A stretch of DNA of 64,000 nt from Desulfocurvibacter africanus subsp. africanus DSM 2603 (GCF_000422545.1 NZ_AULZ01000002.1:124001-188000), one strand, 5' to 3'. Positions 35,095 through 43,679 are shown, numbered from the stretch's first letter. Notes: generated by a model not told the origin, from the letters alone. A program made the numbers and translations.

Positions 35095-36113
35095 GCCCGT
35101 TCTCCATACCAGTTGGCCATGAACTCCCGATAGGAGCCGTCCTGAACCTGCGTCAGCCACTGGGCGTTGTTTTCGTACCAGCGAACGGTGCGCGCCAGCC
35201 CTTCCTCGAAATCCAGGCTGGGAGCGAAGCCCAACTCGCGGGCAGCCAGAGAGAAATCCATGGCGTAACGCTTGTCATGGCCGGGGCGGTCCTTGACATA
35301 GCGGATGAGATCCTCGCCTTTGCCTAGTATGTTCAGCATGGCCTTGACTACATCGATGTTGGCCCGCTCGGCGGCTCCGCCGAAATTGTAGACCGCGCCC
35401 GGCCGCCCTTTGCGCAGGGCCAGGTCCACGCCGCGGCAATGATCGCCCACGTAGATCCAGTCACGCACGTTGCGGCCGTCTCCGTACACAGGCAGAGGCT
35501 CGTCCCTGGAAGCCTTCAGGTACATGAGCGGGATGAGCTTCTCCGGGAACTGGTAGGGCCCGTAGTTGTTGGAGCAGCGCGTGACCACGACCGGATAGCC
35601 GTAGGTGTGGAAGTAAGCCCGGCAAAGCAGGTCCGCGGAGGCCTTGGATGCGGAGTAAGGGCTGTTGGGCGCAAGCGGCGTCTCCTCGCTGAAGGCCGGG
35701 TCGTTGGGCTCCAGGGAGCCGTAGACCTCGTCCGTGGAGACGTGCACGAAACGCTCGATGCCGGCCTTGCGCGCGCATTCCAGCAGGTTGTGCGCGCCCA
35801 TGATGTTCGTGTTCAGGAAAGGCGCGGAGTCGTGGATGGAGCGATCCACGTGGGTCTCGGCCGCGAAGTTGACTACTGCCTCTATTCGTTTCTCGTCGAA
35901 CACGCGCTGGATCAACTCGGCGTCGCCGATATCTCCGTGCACGAAATGGTAGCGGCGACCGCCGTGGCGCTCCTCGACTTGGGCCAAGTTCAGCCTGTTG
36001 CCCGCATAGGTCAGCTTATCCAGGTTGACGACGACGTCGTCGGTCTCGTTGAGGACCTGCTGGACGTAGTTGGAGCCGATGAAGCCGCAGCCGCCGGTGA
36101 TAAGAAGTCGCAT
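35091..36113 (-). CDS. rfbB: dTDP-glucose 4,6-dehydratase
   Basis: The 340-aa protein starts MRLLITGGCGFIGSNYV (GxxGxxG Rossmann motif). It has FVHVSTDEVYGSL with the catalytic Thr-Asp-Glu, YSASKASADLL with Tyr-x3-Lys, and RVRDW-type substrate block NVRDWIYVGDHCRGV. It converts dTDP-glucose to dTDP-4-keto-6-deoxyglucose, the step before RfbC/RfbD. Together with rfbD it makes a two-gene operon. Confidence 0.95.
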   Translation of the reverse strand: MRLLITGGCGFIGSNYVQQVLNETDDVVVNLDKLTYAGNRLNLAQVEERHGGRRYHFVHGDIGDAELIQRVFDEKRIEAVVNFAAETHVDRSIHDSAPFLNTNIMGAHNLLECARKAGIERFVHVSTDEVYGSLEPNDPAFSEETPLAPNSPYSASKASADLLCRAYFHTYGYPVVVTRCSNNYGPYQFPEKLIPLMYLKASRDEPLPVYGDGRNVRDWIYVGDHCRGVDLALRKGRPGAVYNFGGAAERANIDVVKAMLNILGKGEDLIRYVKDRPGHDKRYAMDFSLAARELGFAPSLDFEEGLARTVRWYENNAQWLTQVQDGSYREFMANWYGERA

Positions 36114-36278
36114 CGGGAATCCTCTTGAGGTGCGTGCCGGCCGTCTAACGAGGTCGCTTGAACCGTTGGCCGGCGGTGCTGTCTTTTACGGAATAGCCCG
36201 GCCCGAGGCAAATTTTATCCCTGTGCAAAAAATTTCTTGCCAAGTACAGGCCGAATGTCTATTTTCCGTCTCCCGCGT

Positions 36279-36354
36279 GGGCGATTAACTCAGCGGTTAG
36301 AGTGCCACCTTCACACGGTGGAAGTCCCGAGTTCAAATCCCGGATCGCCCACCA
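36279..36354 (+). tRNA. tRNA-Val (anticodon CAC)
   Basis: A 76-nt cloverleaf with acceptor stem GGGCGAT/ATCGCCC, anticodon stem CCACC/GGTGG with loop TTCACAC giving anticodon CAC, T arm GAGTTCAAATCC and an encoded CCA end. It reads GTG codons, frequent in GC-rich genomes. Confidence 0.95.
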
Positions 36355-36367
36355 CTCTAGAACCCAC

Positions 36368-36399
36368 AGCCCGAAGCCGCAACACGGTTTCGGGCTTTT
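36368..36399 (+). terminator. Terminator of tRNA-Val
   Basis: AGCCCGAAGCC and GGTTTCGGGCT form an 11-bp stem (one G-T pair) with a short loop, followed by TTTT. It lies 13 bp after the tRNA. Confidence 0.75.
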
Positions 36400-36424
36400 G
36401 CTTTGGGAGTAAGCCGAACCCGCC

Positions 36425-36880
36425 ATGCACATCGTGCTATATCAACCCCAGATTCCGCCCAACACCGGAAGCATAGCCCGGCTGTGCGCCGCCACGGGCA
36501 CGCCGCTGCATCTCATCGAGCCCCTGGGCTTCTCCATCGACGACCGCCACCTCAAACGCGCCGGCCTGGATTACTGGGAGCACGTGCGTGTCAAGGTGTG
36601 GCCCGACTGGCAGGCTTACCTGGACAGTGCGCAACCGACGCGGCTGGTGGCCACTTGCGCGCGTTTCGGCACGCCTCACCATGAGTTTTCCTTCGCGTCC
36701 GATGACGCATTGGTGCTGGGCCCCGAGGCCACGGGCCTGCCCATGCGCATCATCGAATCCATCCCGCAGCTCGTGCGCATCCCCATATGGGGTCAGGTGC
36801 GCAGCCTGAACCTGGCTAACGCGGCAAGTGTCCTGCTCTACGAAGCCTATCGCCAGACCGGCGCACTCCATGGCCGCTAG
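36425..36880 (+). CDS. trmL: tRNA (cytidine/uridine-34-2'-O)-methyltransferase TrmL
   Basis: The 151-aa SPOUT enzyme starts MHIVLYQPQIPPNTGSIARLCAAT, the standard TrmL opening, and has LGPEATGLP and IWGQVRSLNLANAASVLLYEA, the knotted SAM-binding motifs 2 and 3. It methylates the ribose of nucleotide 34 in tRNA-Leu isoacceptors. It follows tRNA-Val directly but with its own ATG and a terminator between, so they are probably separate transcripts. Confidence 0.93.
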   Translation: MHIVLYQPQIPPNTGSIARLCAATGTPLHLIEPLGFSIDDRHLKRAGLDYWEHVRVKVWPDWQAYLDSAQPTRLVATCARFGTPHHEFSFASDDALVLGPEATGLPMRIIESIPQLVRIPIWGQVRSLNLANAASVLLYEAYRQTGALHGR

Positions 36881-36903
36881 GCCGCGCCTCTCCCGCCCAT
36901 AGC

Positions 36904-38073
36904 TCACAATCCTGCTCTCCGCACAAGGTCGCGGACCCCGTAGGCGACCGCACTCAGCTTCGGGGATTTCTTGACGCGCTCCCGAAGCAGCCTGAGACTT
37001 GCGTTCGCCTTGAGCGAAACGAGATTGCCGAGGTAAGGAACAAGTCTTGGGGCGCTTATGATCAGGTTCTGGTAAGGCCTTTTTTGCGCGCCCCAGTTGG
37101 AGTGCCAGGGAAAGTTGGTGATCAGGTCGATTTCATCCGTGGCGCCTTCCTCGTGCACCCTGTGCATGAGTCGCTCCAGGAGTATGTTCCCAGGAGCGTA
37201 GCGGGCGTACTCCTCATCATAGGCAATCTTCCAGAGTGTGAGTTTGCTCTGCGTTCTCACTGCCAAGTGTCCTGCAAGCAGTTTCCCTTCAACCTTGAGG
37301 AAATGGCATTCGAGCATGCCGCGTGCACGCAGTCGCCTGATAAGGTTAGTGAAAAAACCGGTGTGGCGCTTGGAGCTGAGGATCGCGCTGCCGGCACGCC
37401 CTTTCCAGCCCGAGGCTTCGAGGCCGAAGAACTGTTGTATATGCTCCTCTGTGATGTCCTCATTGCTCAGGAACAAAATATCGTTACGGCCGAGGCGGTT
37501 TAGTCGCTTGCCGGCTTTTTTCAGGTTGCTGCGGAAATTCGAGGAGAGCGACGCCACGTAGGCCTCATGACTGCCGTTAATCTTTAGGTATGAACCGTAT
37601 CCATTCGGCTCCTTGAGGATTCGGCAACCGCCGAAGCCGTCCTGCATGACACGGAAGGACGGGGATTCCGGAGGCAGTTTGCTGAGCCTTAGAACTGCAT
37701 GCGCCGGTTCCCTGCGCGCGAACCCGTCAAGCAAGGCGGCTGCGGTTTCTAGCTCTCTTCCACTAGCGACGAGCATATCCCCGGTCCATACGTCCGGATC
37801 CGATGGAGCTTGAAAGCGCTTGCCCCCATACAAGGCTGATTGCTTTTGGCGGATAATGACCGGCAGAACGCCGACAAGCTCCTGGTCTTCGTAGGCGAAC
37901 AAGCAGAACCATTTCTCCCCTGGCTTCAGCAAGTGTTCCAGATAGGAGCGAACCCAGGCATGAGAGAGTACCGGCGACCTCTGCGGGGCAACGCTACTCA
38001 GCCTGTCCCAGGCCTCGGCGTGCATGTCGAGTTCTTCAAATTTGTGTGCGCCATGCACTTCCATCTGGCTCAT
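36904..38073 (-). CDS. CelD/BcsL-type GNAT acyltransferase
   Basis: The 389-aa protein matches the GNAT/FemAB-like acyltransferases often annotated as CelD/BcsL or BioF2-like. The order is an N-terminal FCLFAYEDQELVGVLPVI strand block, a central FRSNLKKAGKRLNRLGRND element, and a C-terminal MLECHFLKVEGKLLAGHLAVRTQSKLTLWKIAYDEEY segment (interrupted here) with the YARYAPGNILLERLM motif. The family is linked to exopolysaccharide and peptidoglycan modification. The substrate is unknown. It converges with trmL and is followed upstream by the TAXI protein gene on the same strand. Confidence 0.7.
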   Translation of the reverse strand: MSQMEVHGAHKFEELDMHAEAWDRLSSVAPQRSPVLSHAWVRSYLEHLLKPGEKWFCLFAYEDQELVGVLPVIIRQKQSALYGGKRFQAPSDPDVWTGDMLVASGRELETAAALLDGFARREPAHAVLRLSKLPPESPSFRVMQDGFGGCRILKEPNGYGSYLKINGSHEAYVASLSSNFRSNLKKAGKRLNRLGRNDILFLSNEDITEEHIQQFFGLEASGWKGRAGSAILSSKRHTGFFTNLIRRLRARGMLECHFLKVEGKLLAGHLAVRTQSKLTLWKIAYDEEYARYAPGNILLERLMHRVHEEGATDEIDLITNFPWHSNWGAQKRPYQNLIISAPRLVPYLGNLVSLKANASLRLLRERVKKSPKLSAVAYGVRDLVRRAGL

Positions 38074-38095
38074 CTAAATCTCCAGTAACAGAACA

Positions 38096-39076
38096 TTAAG
38101 GAGTTGCTCCGGGTATCAAGGCCACCTCGTTGCTGTGCATCACGCCCGGATGCAGTGGCAGCAATGGCTTGGCCTGCGCCAACTTGGCCACTGGCTCGGC
38201 GGTCTGCACCAGGATGGACAGATGCTCCAGGCCCGCAGTCGAGGCAAGGATCGCCAGACAGTCCCGCACGACCTGCGCCGGGAGCATTTCCATGGCGCAA
38301 AGCCAAGCCGTATCCGCGAATGTGGTGATGGGCTTGGTCTGTCCCGGGTACGTTCCGGCCGGGATGTTCACGGGCGCATAGCCCAAGCCCAAGTCATAGA
38401 AGCCTGACACAAGGGCGGATTGGTGCAGGTCGATGAAGCGCACGCCTTGTGTGCTGGCCAGCTCCAGCAGATGCTTGCTGGGCAGGCCGTCCATGAGCAG
38501 CATGGCGTCCGCGCGGCCTTCGCGTAGCGCCTGCGCGGCCTCCGCGTGGCCCAGGTGCAGCTTCTCCATGGAATCCCACCAGCCCAGGGCGGAGAACAAT
38601 CGTTCGGCGACCAGGGCCGTGCTCGATCCAGGGCTGCCCACGCATATGCGCTTATCGCGGAGATCCTGTGCCAGCATGGTGGACGAATCCGCCAGCACGG
38701 CGAGTTGTGCCGGGACTCGGTACAGCCCGGCCACGGCACAGACTTGTCCCGATTCAATGGCCGGGGAATCGATTATTGGCGTCAAGTCGGGCAGGGTGTC
38801 CCCCGCGAGTACGATGCCCAGCTCAAGGCTGCCTTCGCGCAGGCGCTTCAAATTGGCCCTGGAGCCGAGGGTTACCTGGGAGCTGACCTCCAGATCCTTT
38901 ATGCTCCTGGAAAGCAGAATGGCCACGGCGTTGGCCGCGTGGGTCATGGCGCTTCCGCTGGGGCCGCCGCCCAAATTGAGCTGTAGCCCGGTTCCGGCCA
39001 AGGACTCGCTCGGCATTAGCGGCCAGAAAGCCATCACTGCCATCAACAGAAACGCCCCAAGCGTTACGCGCTTCAT
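38096..39076 (-). CDS. TAXI-family TRAP transporter solute-binding protein, orphan
   Basis: From ATG 39076 (AGAGGAA upstream) the product is 326 aa. It has a signal peptide (about 1-25, ending SESLAG) and the TAXI hallmarks: LGGGPSGSAM near the N terminus, ANAVAILLSR, GSRANLKRLREGSLELGIVLAGD, and RDKRICVGSPGSSTA. TAXI proteins deliver organic acids or amino acids to DctM-type permeases, but no TRAP permease gene lies nearby. Compared with typical TAXI proteins the AYAYxG-type segment is changed. It is divergent from the hydrogenase operon across a 366-bp gap. Confidence 0.75.
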   Translation of the reverse strand: MKRVTLGAFLLMAVMAFWPLMPSESLAGTGLQLNLGGGPSGSAMTHAANAVAILLSRSIKDLEVSSQVTLGSRANLKRLREGSLELGIVLAGDTLPDLTPIIDSPAIESGQVCAVAGLYRVPAQLAVLADSSTMLAQDLRDKRICVGSPGSSTALVAERLFSALGWWDSMEKLHLGHAEAAQALREGRADAMLLMDGLPSKHLLELASTQGVRFIDLHQSALVSGFYDLGLGYAPVNIPAGTYPGQTKPITTFADTAWLCAMEMLPAQVVRDCLAILASTAGLEHLSILVQTAEPVAKLAQAKPLLPLHPGVMHSNEVALIPGATP

Positions 39077-39442
39077 GCATTCCTCTCTCTTCGGCAAACC
39101 CTTTGCGACCAATGTCCCGTCATGTTCGGGAAAGGACCCTGATCGTCGCTCAACATGACATAGAGGGCGCATGCGGGCATCATTCTAGAGGAGTATGGCT
39201 GGTTGATTTTTGAGTCATACTATTGTGATATGTTTCACAAATAACCTTAATCCTATTATTTTCTTAGGAATCTTGTAAGGTCGCCGGCTATCGCCGTTTC
39301 GAAATCAGCAAGGATACTGCCTAGTAAGAGACCCAGGCTCGGCGGGACTATCTTCGGCCGTTCTACCCTTAAGAAGATCATTAATCATGACTCCGCGGGC
39401 CTGCCGCTACAGGTCTGCTCGCGCATTCGACAGGAGGATCGC
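39077..39442. promoter_or_regulatory. 366-bp divergent region between the TAXI gene and the hydrogenase operon, with a CRP/FNR-type palindrome
   Basis: No gene is seen. The centre is AT-rich. TTGTGA, 6 bases, TCACAA at 39223-39240 is a perfect palindrome of the CRP/FNR-superfamily type, about 203 bp before the hydB ATG. TATTAT at 39254-39259 is a candidate -10 element downstream of it. In Desulfovibrio the CRP/FNR-family regulator HcpR is recalled to use a similar motif; assignment here is inference. Confidence 0.65.
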
Positions 39443-40486
39443 ATGTCCGCCTATACGGTTTACGCGGACCAGCTTCCCGGGTTGCTTGCCCGCTGGAACG
39501 GAAAATACGCTGTCTACGCTCCCAAGGACATTGGGGAGGGCATCTATGACTTCCGGCCCTGGCGCCAAGGCGATGAGATAGCCTGGGATTACGATCTGGC
39601 CTACAACAGCCTCAAACGTTTCCTGATCCCGCCCAAGGAACCTCTTATCAGCTACGACTTGAGCCGGTGCACGGCCGAGCCGATCTTCGAGGCTCCGGCC
39701 CAGCTTCTGTTTGGAGTACATCCCTACGACCTGCGGGCCATCACCCAACTCGACCAGCTCATGGAGTCCGGCGCGCCGGACAACTACTATCTGCGCCGCC
39801 GCGAGCAGACCATGATCATGGCCCTGGAACCCCTGCGCGTGGCCGAAGGGTCCTTCTGGGGCTCGGTGGGAGCGGAGAGGGTGGACGTGGGCTTTGATCT
39901 CTACTGGACCAAGCTCGGGCCGTCGTCATTCCTTGTGGAGGTGGGCACTCAGCGCGGCGAGGAACTGCTGCTGGACGGCGGTGACTTGGCACAGGCCACG
40001 CCGGGCGAACGCGAAGCCGCGCGCCGGGCCAAGGGCCGCATCCTGTCCAAGGCTCGCAAAGGCATGGCCTTCGACTGGCGGGAAATTCCCAAACTACTGG
40101 GCAAGGCCTGGGACTCGCCCCTGTGGGAGCAGCGGTCGGAGCTTTGCCTGGCTTGCGGCTCGTGCAATATGGTCTGTCCCACCTGCTACTGCTTCGACAT
40201 CCGCGAGGAGGTCGACGACAGCCTCCAGGGCGGCGTGCGTTACCGGGTCTGGGATAGCTGCATGCTGCATTCCTTCGCAGCCGTGGCCGGCAACCACAAC
40301 TTCCGGCGCAAGGCTCTGGAGCGCTACCGCCATCGCACGTACCGCAAGGGCAAGTACATCTTCGACCGGCTCGGAGAGTTGGGTTGCGTGGGCTGCGGCC
40401 GCTGCGTGCGGGCCTGCACAGCGGGCATCGCCAATCCTCTGAGGACATTCAACGACCTGTGGGAGGCAGCCAGAAATGAAGGCTAA
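39443..40486 (+). CDS. hydB: [NiFe] hydrogenase beta subunit (4Fe-4S, HydB/sulfhydrogenase type)
   Basis: The 347-aa protein is the iron-sulfur subunit that hands electrons between the small subunit and the flavoprotein. Two clusters are seen in the C-terminal third: CLACGSCNMVCPTC (CxxCxxCxxxC) near residue 236 and CVGCGRCVRAC near 316. The N-terminal part matches the 4Fe-4S dicluster subunit of sulfhydrogenases and anaerobic sulfite reductase AsrA. The ATG follows AGGAGGAT. It overlaps the gamma-subunit gene by 11 bp. The pattern beta-gamma-delta-alpha is that of archaeal and bacterial group 3b enzymes. Confidence 0.88.
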   Translation: MSAYTVYADQLPGLLARWNGKYAVYAPKDIGEGIYDFRPWRQGDEIAWDYDLAYNSLKRFLIPPKEPLISYDLSRCTAEPIFEAPAQLLFGVHPYDLRAITQLDQLMESGAPDNYYLRRREQTMIMALEPLRVAEGSFWGSVGAERVDVGFDLYWTKLGPSSFLVEVGTQRGEELLLDGGDLAQATPGEREAARRAKGRILSKARKGMAFDWREIPKLLGKAWDSPLWEQRSELCLACGSCNMVCPTCYCFDIREEVDDSLQGGVRYRVWDSCMLHSFAAVAGNHNFRRKALERYRHRTYRKGKYIFDRLGELGCVGCGRCVRACTAGIANPLRTFNDLWEAARNEG

Positions 40487-41309
40487 GCTTTTTTCGGCCT
40501 ATGTGCCCCAACCCGCGACTCTGGTGGCCACGGAACGACTGTCGGATTTCGTGACGCTGTTCCGCTTCGTGCGCGACGACGGCCGGCATTTGGCGCACAA
40601 GCCTGGCCAGTTCATCGTCCTGTCCGCCTATGGTGTAGGCGAAGCGCCCTTTTCCATCAGCTCGGCGCCAAGTCGCGACACTACGGAGTTCGAGTTGGCC
40701 GTGCGCAAGATCGGCACCATGACCACGGCCATGCACAACCTGCGGGTGGGCGACAAGGTCGGCATCCGCGGCCCCTACGGGAGCTTCTTTCCGGTGCAGG
40801 ACTTCGTGGGCAAGGACACGCTCTTCGTGGCCGGCGGCCTGGGCTATATCCCGTTGCGCAGCCTGCTGCACTACCAGCTCAAGCATCGCCAGGAGTTCGG
40901 CCGCATCATCGTGCTCGTGGGCTGCCGCAATCCCCAGGAGCGCATCTTCATCGACCAGATCGAGGAACTGTCCCGTCGCGGCGACGTGGAGATCCAGGAA
41001 ACCGTGGACTGCCCGGACCAGGATTGGAAAGGCAACGTGGGCGTCATCACCACGCTGCTGCCCAAGGTGGCCATCGACCCTGACGTGACCAACGTGGCCA
41101 TGGTAGGGCCGCCGGTCATGTACCGCTTCGTGCTGGCCGAATGCGTCAAGATGGGCATCGATCCAGGGCGCATCTACGTTTCTCTTGAACGCAAGATGAA
41201 ATGCGGATTGGGAAAGTGCGGTCACTGCCAGATCAACCACTTGAACGCGTGCGTGGACGGCCCCGTGTTCCGCTACACGGACATCGCCGCGCTGCCCGAG
41301 GCCATTTAA
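40476..41309 (+). CDS. hydG: [NiFe] hydrogenase gamma subunit, FAD/NAD(P)-binding
   Basis: The 277-aa protein has the ferredoxin-NADP reductase fold. FRFVRDDGRHLAHKPGQFIVL and APFSISSAPS form the FAD-binding region, and GGLGYIPLRSLL the NAD(P) nucleotide loop near residue 112. A C-terminal [2Fe-2S] set CGLGKCGHCQINHLNAC closes it. It moves electrons between NAD(P)H and the hydrogenase clusters. It is the second gene and overlaps hydB. The name follows the sulfhydrogenase convention and is unrelated to the [FeFe]-hydrogenase maturase HydG. Confidence 0.9.
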   Translation: MKAKLFSAYVPQPATLVATERLSDFVTLFRFVRDDGRHLAHKPGQFIVLSAYGVGEAPFSISSAPSRDTTEFELAVRKIGTMTTAMHNLRVGDKVGIRGPYGSFFPVQDFVGKDTLFVAGGLGYIPLRSLLHYQLKHRQEFGRIIVLVGCRNPQERIFIDQIEELSRRGDVEIQETVDCPDQDWKGNVGVITTLLPKVAIDPDVTNVAMVGPPVMYRFVLAECVKMGIDPGRIYVSLERKMKCGLGKCGHCQINHLNACVDGPVFRYTDIAALPEAI

Positions 41310-41342
41310 GCCGAGCGCTGGCCGACCGAAGCAGGAGGATAC

Positions 41343-42089
41343 ATGGGCGCCAAGCCAAAAATAGCATTTTACGATTTCGCGGGCTGCGAGGGCGATCAAC
41401 TGCAGGTGGCCAACCTGGAGGAGCGCCTGTTGGAGCTGCTCTCCCACGTGGAGGTGGTCAGCTTCCGCGAGGTCATGACCGGCGGGGATATCGAACCTTG
41501 CGACGTGGCCTTCGTGGAAGGCTCCGTGACCCGGCCCGAGGACGCGGAGCGCCTGCGGCGCATTCGGGACAACTCGGCCTATCTCGTGGCTTTGGGGGCC
41601 TGCGCGGCCATCGGCGGGGTCAACTGCCTCAAGAACTTCATGGAAGAGGACGTCTACCGCGAGCGCGTATACGGCTCTCAGGGCCGCTGGTTCGCGACCG
41701 GCCCGGCCCGGCCCCTGCGCAGCGTGGTCGCGGTGGACGCCGAGATTCCCGGTTGCCCTATCGACAAGAACGAATTCGCCCGCGTGACCAAGGAGCTGCT
41801 TCTGGGCCGTACGCCATGGCTGCCTGACTATCCCGTCTGCGTGGACTGCAAGGCTGCCGGCAACGTGTGTCGCTTCGATCTCGGCCGCATGTGCCTGGGC
41901 ATCATCACCCGGGCAGGCTGCGGAGCCGCCTGTGTCACCGAAGGCGCGCACTGCTGGGGCTGTCGCGGTATGGCTCCCAAGGCGAATCTGGACGCAGCGC
42001 GCCAGATAATGGATCGGGCCGGCTTTTCCCGCCGAGCTGTCCAGGACCTGTTCCGCTTCTATCTGGGCGACACAAGCGCCGCTCTCTAA
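41343..42089 (+). CDS. hydD: [NiFe] hydrogenase delta (small) subunit
   Basis: The 248-aa protein is the small subunit carrying three iron-sulfur clusters. CEGDQLQ near residue 16, GACAAIGG near 92 and GCPIDKNEF near 138 are the proximal cluster ligands. VDCKAAGNVCRFDLGRMCLGIIT and the GCGAACVTEGAHCWGCRG segment (interrupted) supply the medial and distal cluster cysteines. The ATG follows AGGAGGAT. It lacks a Tat signal, so the enzyme is cytoplasmic. A 129-bp structured gap separates it from the alpha-subunit gene. Confidence 0.9.
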   Translation: MGAKPKIAFYDFAGCEGDQLQVANLEERLLELLSHVEVVSFREVMTGGDIEPCDVAFVEGSVTRPEDAERLRRIRDNSAYLVALGACAAIGGVNCLKNFMEEDVYRERVYGSQGRWFATGPARPLRSVVAVDAEIPGCPIDKNEFARVTKELLLGRTPWLPDYPVCVDCKAAGNVCRFDLGRMCLGIITRAGCGAACVTEGAHCWGCRGMAPKANLDAARQIMDRAGFSRRAVQDLFRFYLGDTSAAL

Positions 42090-42095
42090 CTGACT

Positions 42096-42203
42096 GTTGG
42101 AAAAAATCGTCCTGGCATTTTTCAACGCCGGATGCTTCGCATCCAGCGGGCCATCCTGGCCTGCATAGTCTGTTGAAACAGGTTGCTAACCGGGCTTCGC
42201 CCG
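42096..42203 (+). other. Hairpin-rich intergenic segment between hydD and hydA
   Basis: Five stem-loops lie in a row: GTTGGAAAAA/TTTTTCAAC at 42096-42126, GGATGC-TTC-GCATCC at 42130-42144, GGCC/GGCC at 42149-42161, CTGTT/AACAG at 42170-42181 and CGGGC-TTC-GCCCG at 42191-42203. None has a clean T-run. The segment could be a repeat element or an mRNA processing/stability region. Confidence 0.6.
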
Positions 42204-42218
42204 CACGGTGGATACGCG

Positions 42219-43601
42219 ATGTACAATGACAACGATATCTCCGCACTGGCCACGGCAGCCGAGCCTTCGACCGGCCCCAGGCGCATCGACGTGCATCACC
42301 TGACCAGGGTGGAAGGCCACGGCAACATCGTGGTGCGCATCGCGGCCGACGGAACAGTGGAACAGTGCCGCTGGGAGGTCAGCGAGGCCCCACGCTTTTT
42401 CGAGGCCATGCTGCTGGGTCGCGACTACCAGGATGTGCACCATATCACCTCGCGCATCTGCGGCATATGCTCCATCGGGCACCAAGTCGCCTCCCTGCAG
42501 GCCACGGAGCAGGCCCTGAACATCCGCGTTTCGGAGCAGACCTTGGCCCTGCGCAAGCTGGCCCTGCACGCCGAAAACCTGCAAAGCCATCTGCTGCACA
42601 TAGGCTTCCTGGCACTGCCCGACTATATGGGCGTGCCCTCGACCCTGCACTTGGCCGAGACGCACCGTGAGGAGGTCCTGAACCTCATCGCCTGCCGGCG
42701 CATGTCCAACGAGTTCAGCCGGCTCGTCTGCGGACGTACCACGCACCCGCAACGTTTTGTGCCCGGAGGCTTCGCCAGGCTGCCTAGCATGGATGACTTG
42801 CATCAGTTGCGGGTCCTGCTGGCCGAAAGCCTGCCTGGCTTGGGTCGTGTTATTGATTTATGCGCTTCCCTGCGTGACAGAGTGCCGGCCTTCGAGCGCG
42901 AAACCGAATACATCGCCCTGGTGGCGCCATCCGAGTATCCGCTTTACTGGGGGCACATCGGGTCCAGCATGGACGATCGACGGCCCGTGGATCAATACGA
43001 GCAGATGACCCGCGAGTATCTCGTGCGCCAATCCACGGCCAAGTGGGCCAGGAACAAGGCCGAATCCTTCATGGTCGGCGCTTTGTCCCGCTTCAACCTG
43101 AACCATGCCCAGCTCACGGATGGGGCGCGCAAGGCCGCCGCTACCCTGGGGCTCGCTGCGCCGTGCCACAACCCGTTTCTCATCACCCTGGCTCAGCTCG
43201 TGGAGTGCGTGCACTCGGTGGAGGACTCCCTGCTCCTGGTCGAGGCTTTGCTTTCGCGCGGCCTGCGCCATGAGGCGTCCAGCAAGATCAAGCTGCAGGC
43301 AGGCCGGGGCGCCAGCGCCGTGGAGGTGCCCCGGGGCATCCTCTTCCATGCCTACGAATATGATGAGCAGGGCAGGGTGGTGTCCGCTGACTGCGTCATT
43401 CCCACCAACCAGAACCACGCCAACATTCAGAAGGACATGGAGGCCCTGACGCCGAGATTGTCGGGTCTGCCCGAGTCCGAGATAGAGCGTCTGCTGAGCA
43501 TGCTCGTGCGCGCATACGACCCGTGCATCTCTTGCTCTACACATTTGCTGGAGACCGAGCAGCGTAAAGCCGAACGTCCCGTCCGATTTATCAGGACTTA
43601 A
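42219..43601 (+). CDS. hydA: [NiFe] hydrogenase alpha (large) subunit
   Basis: From ATG 42219 the product is 460 aa. The four nickel-binding cysteines are Cys81 and Cys84 (RICGIC, motif L1) and Cys436 and Cys439 (DPCISC, motif L2). RVEGHG near residue 28 is conserved too. About 18 residues follow the DPCISCSTH motif, consistent with a C-terminal extension removed by a maturation protease. Together with hydB, hydG and hydD this gives a cytoplasmic NAD(P)-coupled group 3b-like enzyme. No maturation genes (hyp or the protease) are in the window. A 12-residue longer frame is less well supported. Confidence 0.93.
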   Translation: MYNDNDISALATAAEPSTGPRRIDVHHLTRVEGHGNIVVRIAADGTVEQCRWEVSEAPRFFEAMLLGRDYQDVHHITSRICGICSIGHQVASLQATEQALNIRVSEQTLALRKLALHAENLQSHLLHIGFLALPDYMGVPSTLHLAETHREEVLNLIACRRMSNEFSRLVCGRTTHPQRFVPGGFARLPSMDDLHQLRVLLAESLPGLGRVIDLCASLRDRVPAFERETEYIALVAPSEYPLYWGHIGSSMDDRRPVDQYEQMTREYLVRQSTAKWARNKAESFMVGALSRFNLNHAQLTDGARKAAATLGLAAPCHNPFLITLAQLVECVHSVEDSLLLVEALLSRGLRHEASSKIKLQAGRGASAVEVPRGILFHAYEYDEQGRVVSADCVIPTNQNHANIQKDMEALTPRLSGLPESEIERLLSMLVRAYDPCISCSTHLLETEQRKAERPVRFIRT

Positions 43602-43627
43602 CTCCGAAGCGCATATAACAACAGTCG

Positions 43628-43660
43628 GCGTCCCGTCGCAGCCAGCGGCAGGACGCTTTT
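43628..43660 (+). terminator. Terminator-like hairpin after the hydrogenase operon
   Basis: GCGTCC and GGACGC pair across a GC-rich, partly self-complementary loop of 17 bases and lead into TTTT. It lies 27 bp after hydA. Confidence 0.55.
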
Positions 43661-43679
43661 CTCTGTTGAAATGTAAATG

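Noticed and set aside
40449-42125. 558-aa minus-strand frame across the hydrogenase genes
   Set aside because: It is the complement of strongly recognised hydG and hydD and has a His/Gly/Ala-rich shadow composition without motifs.
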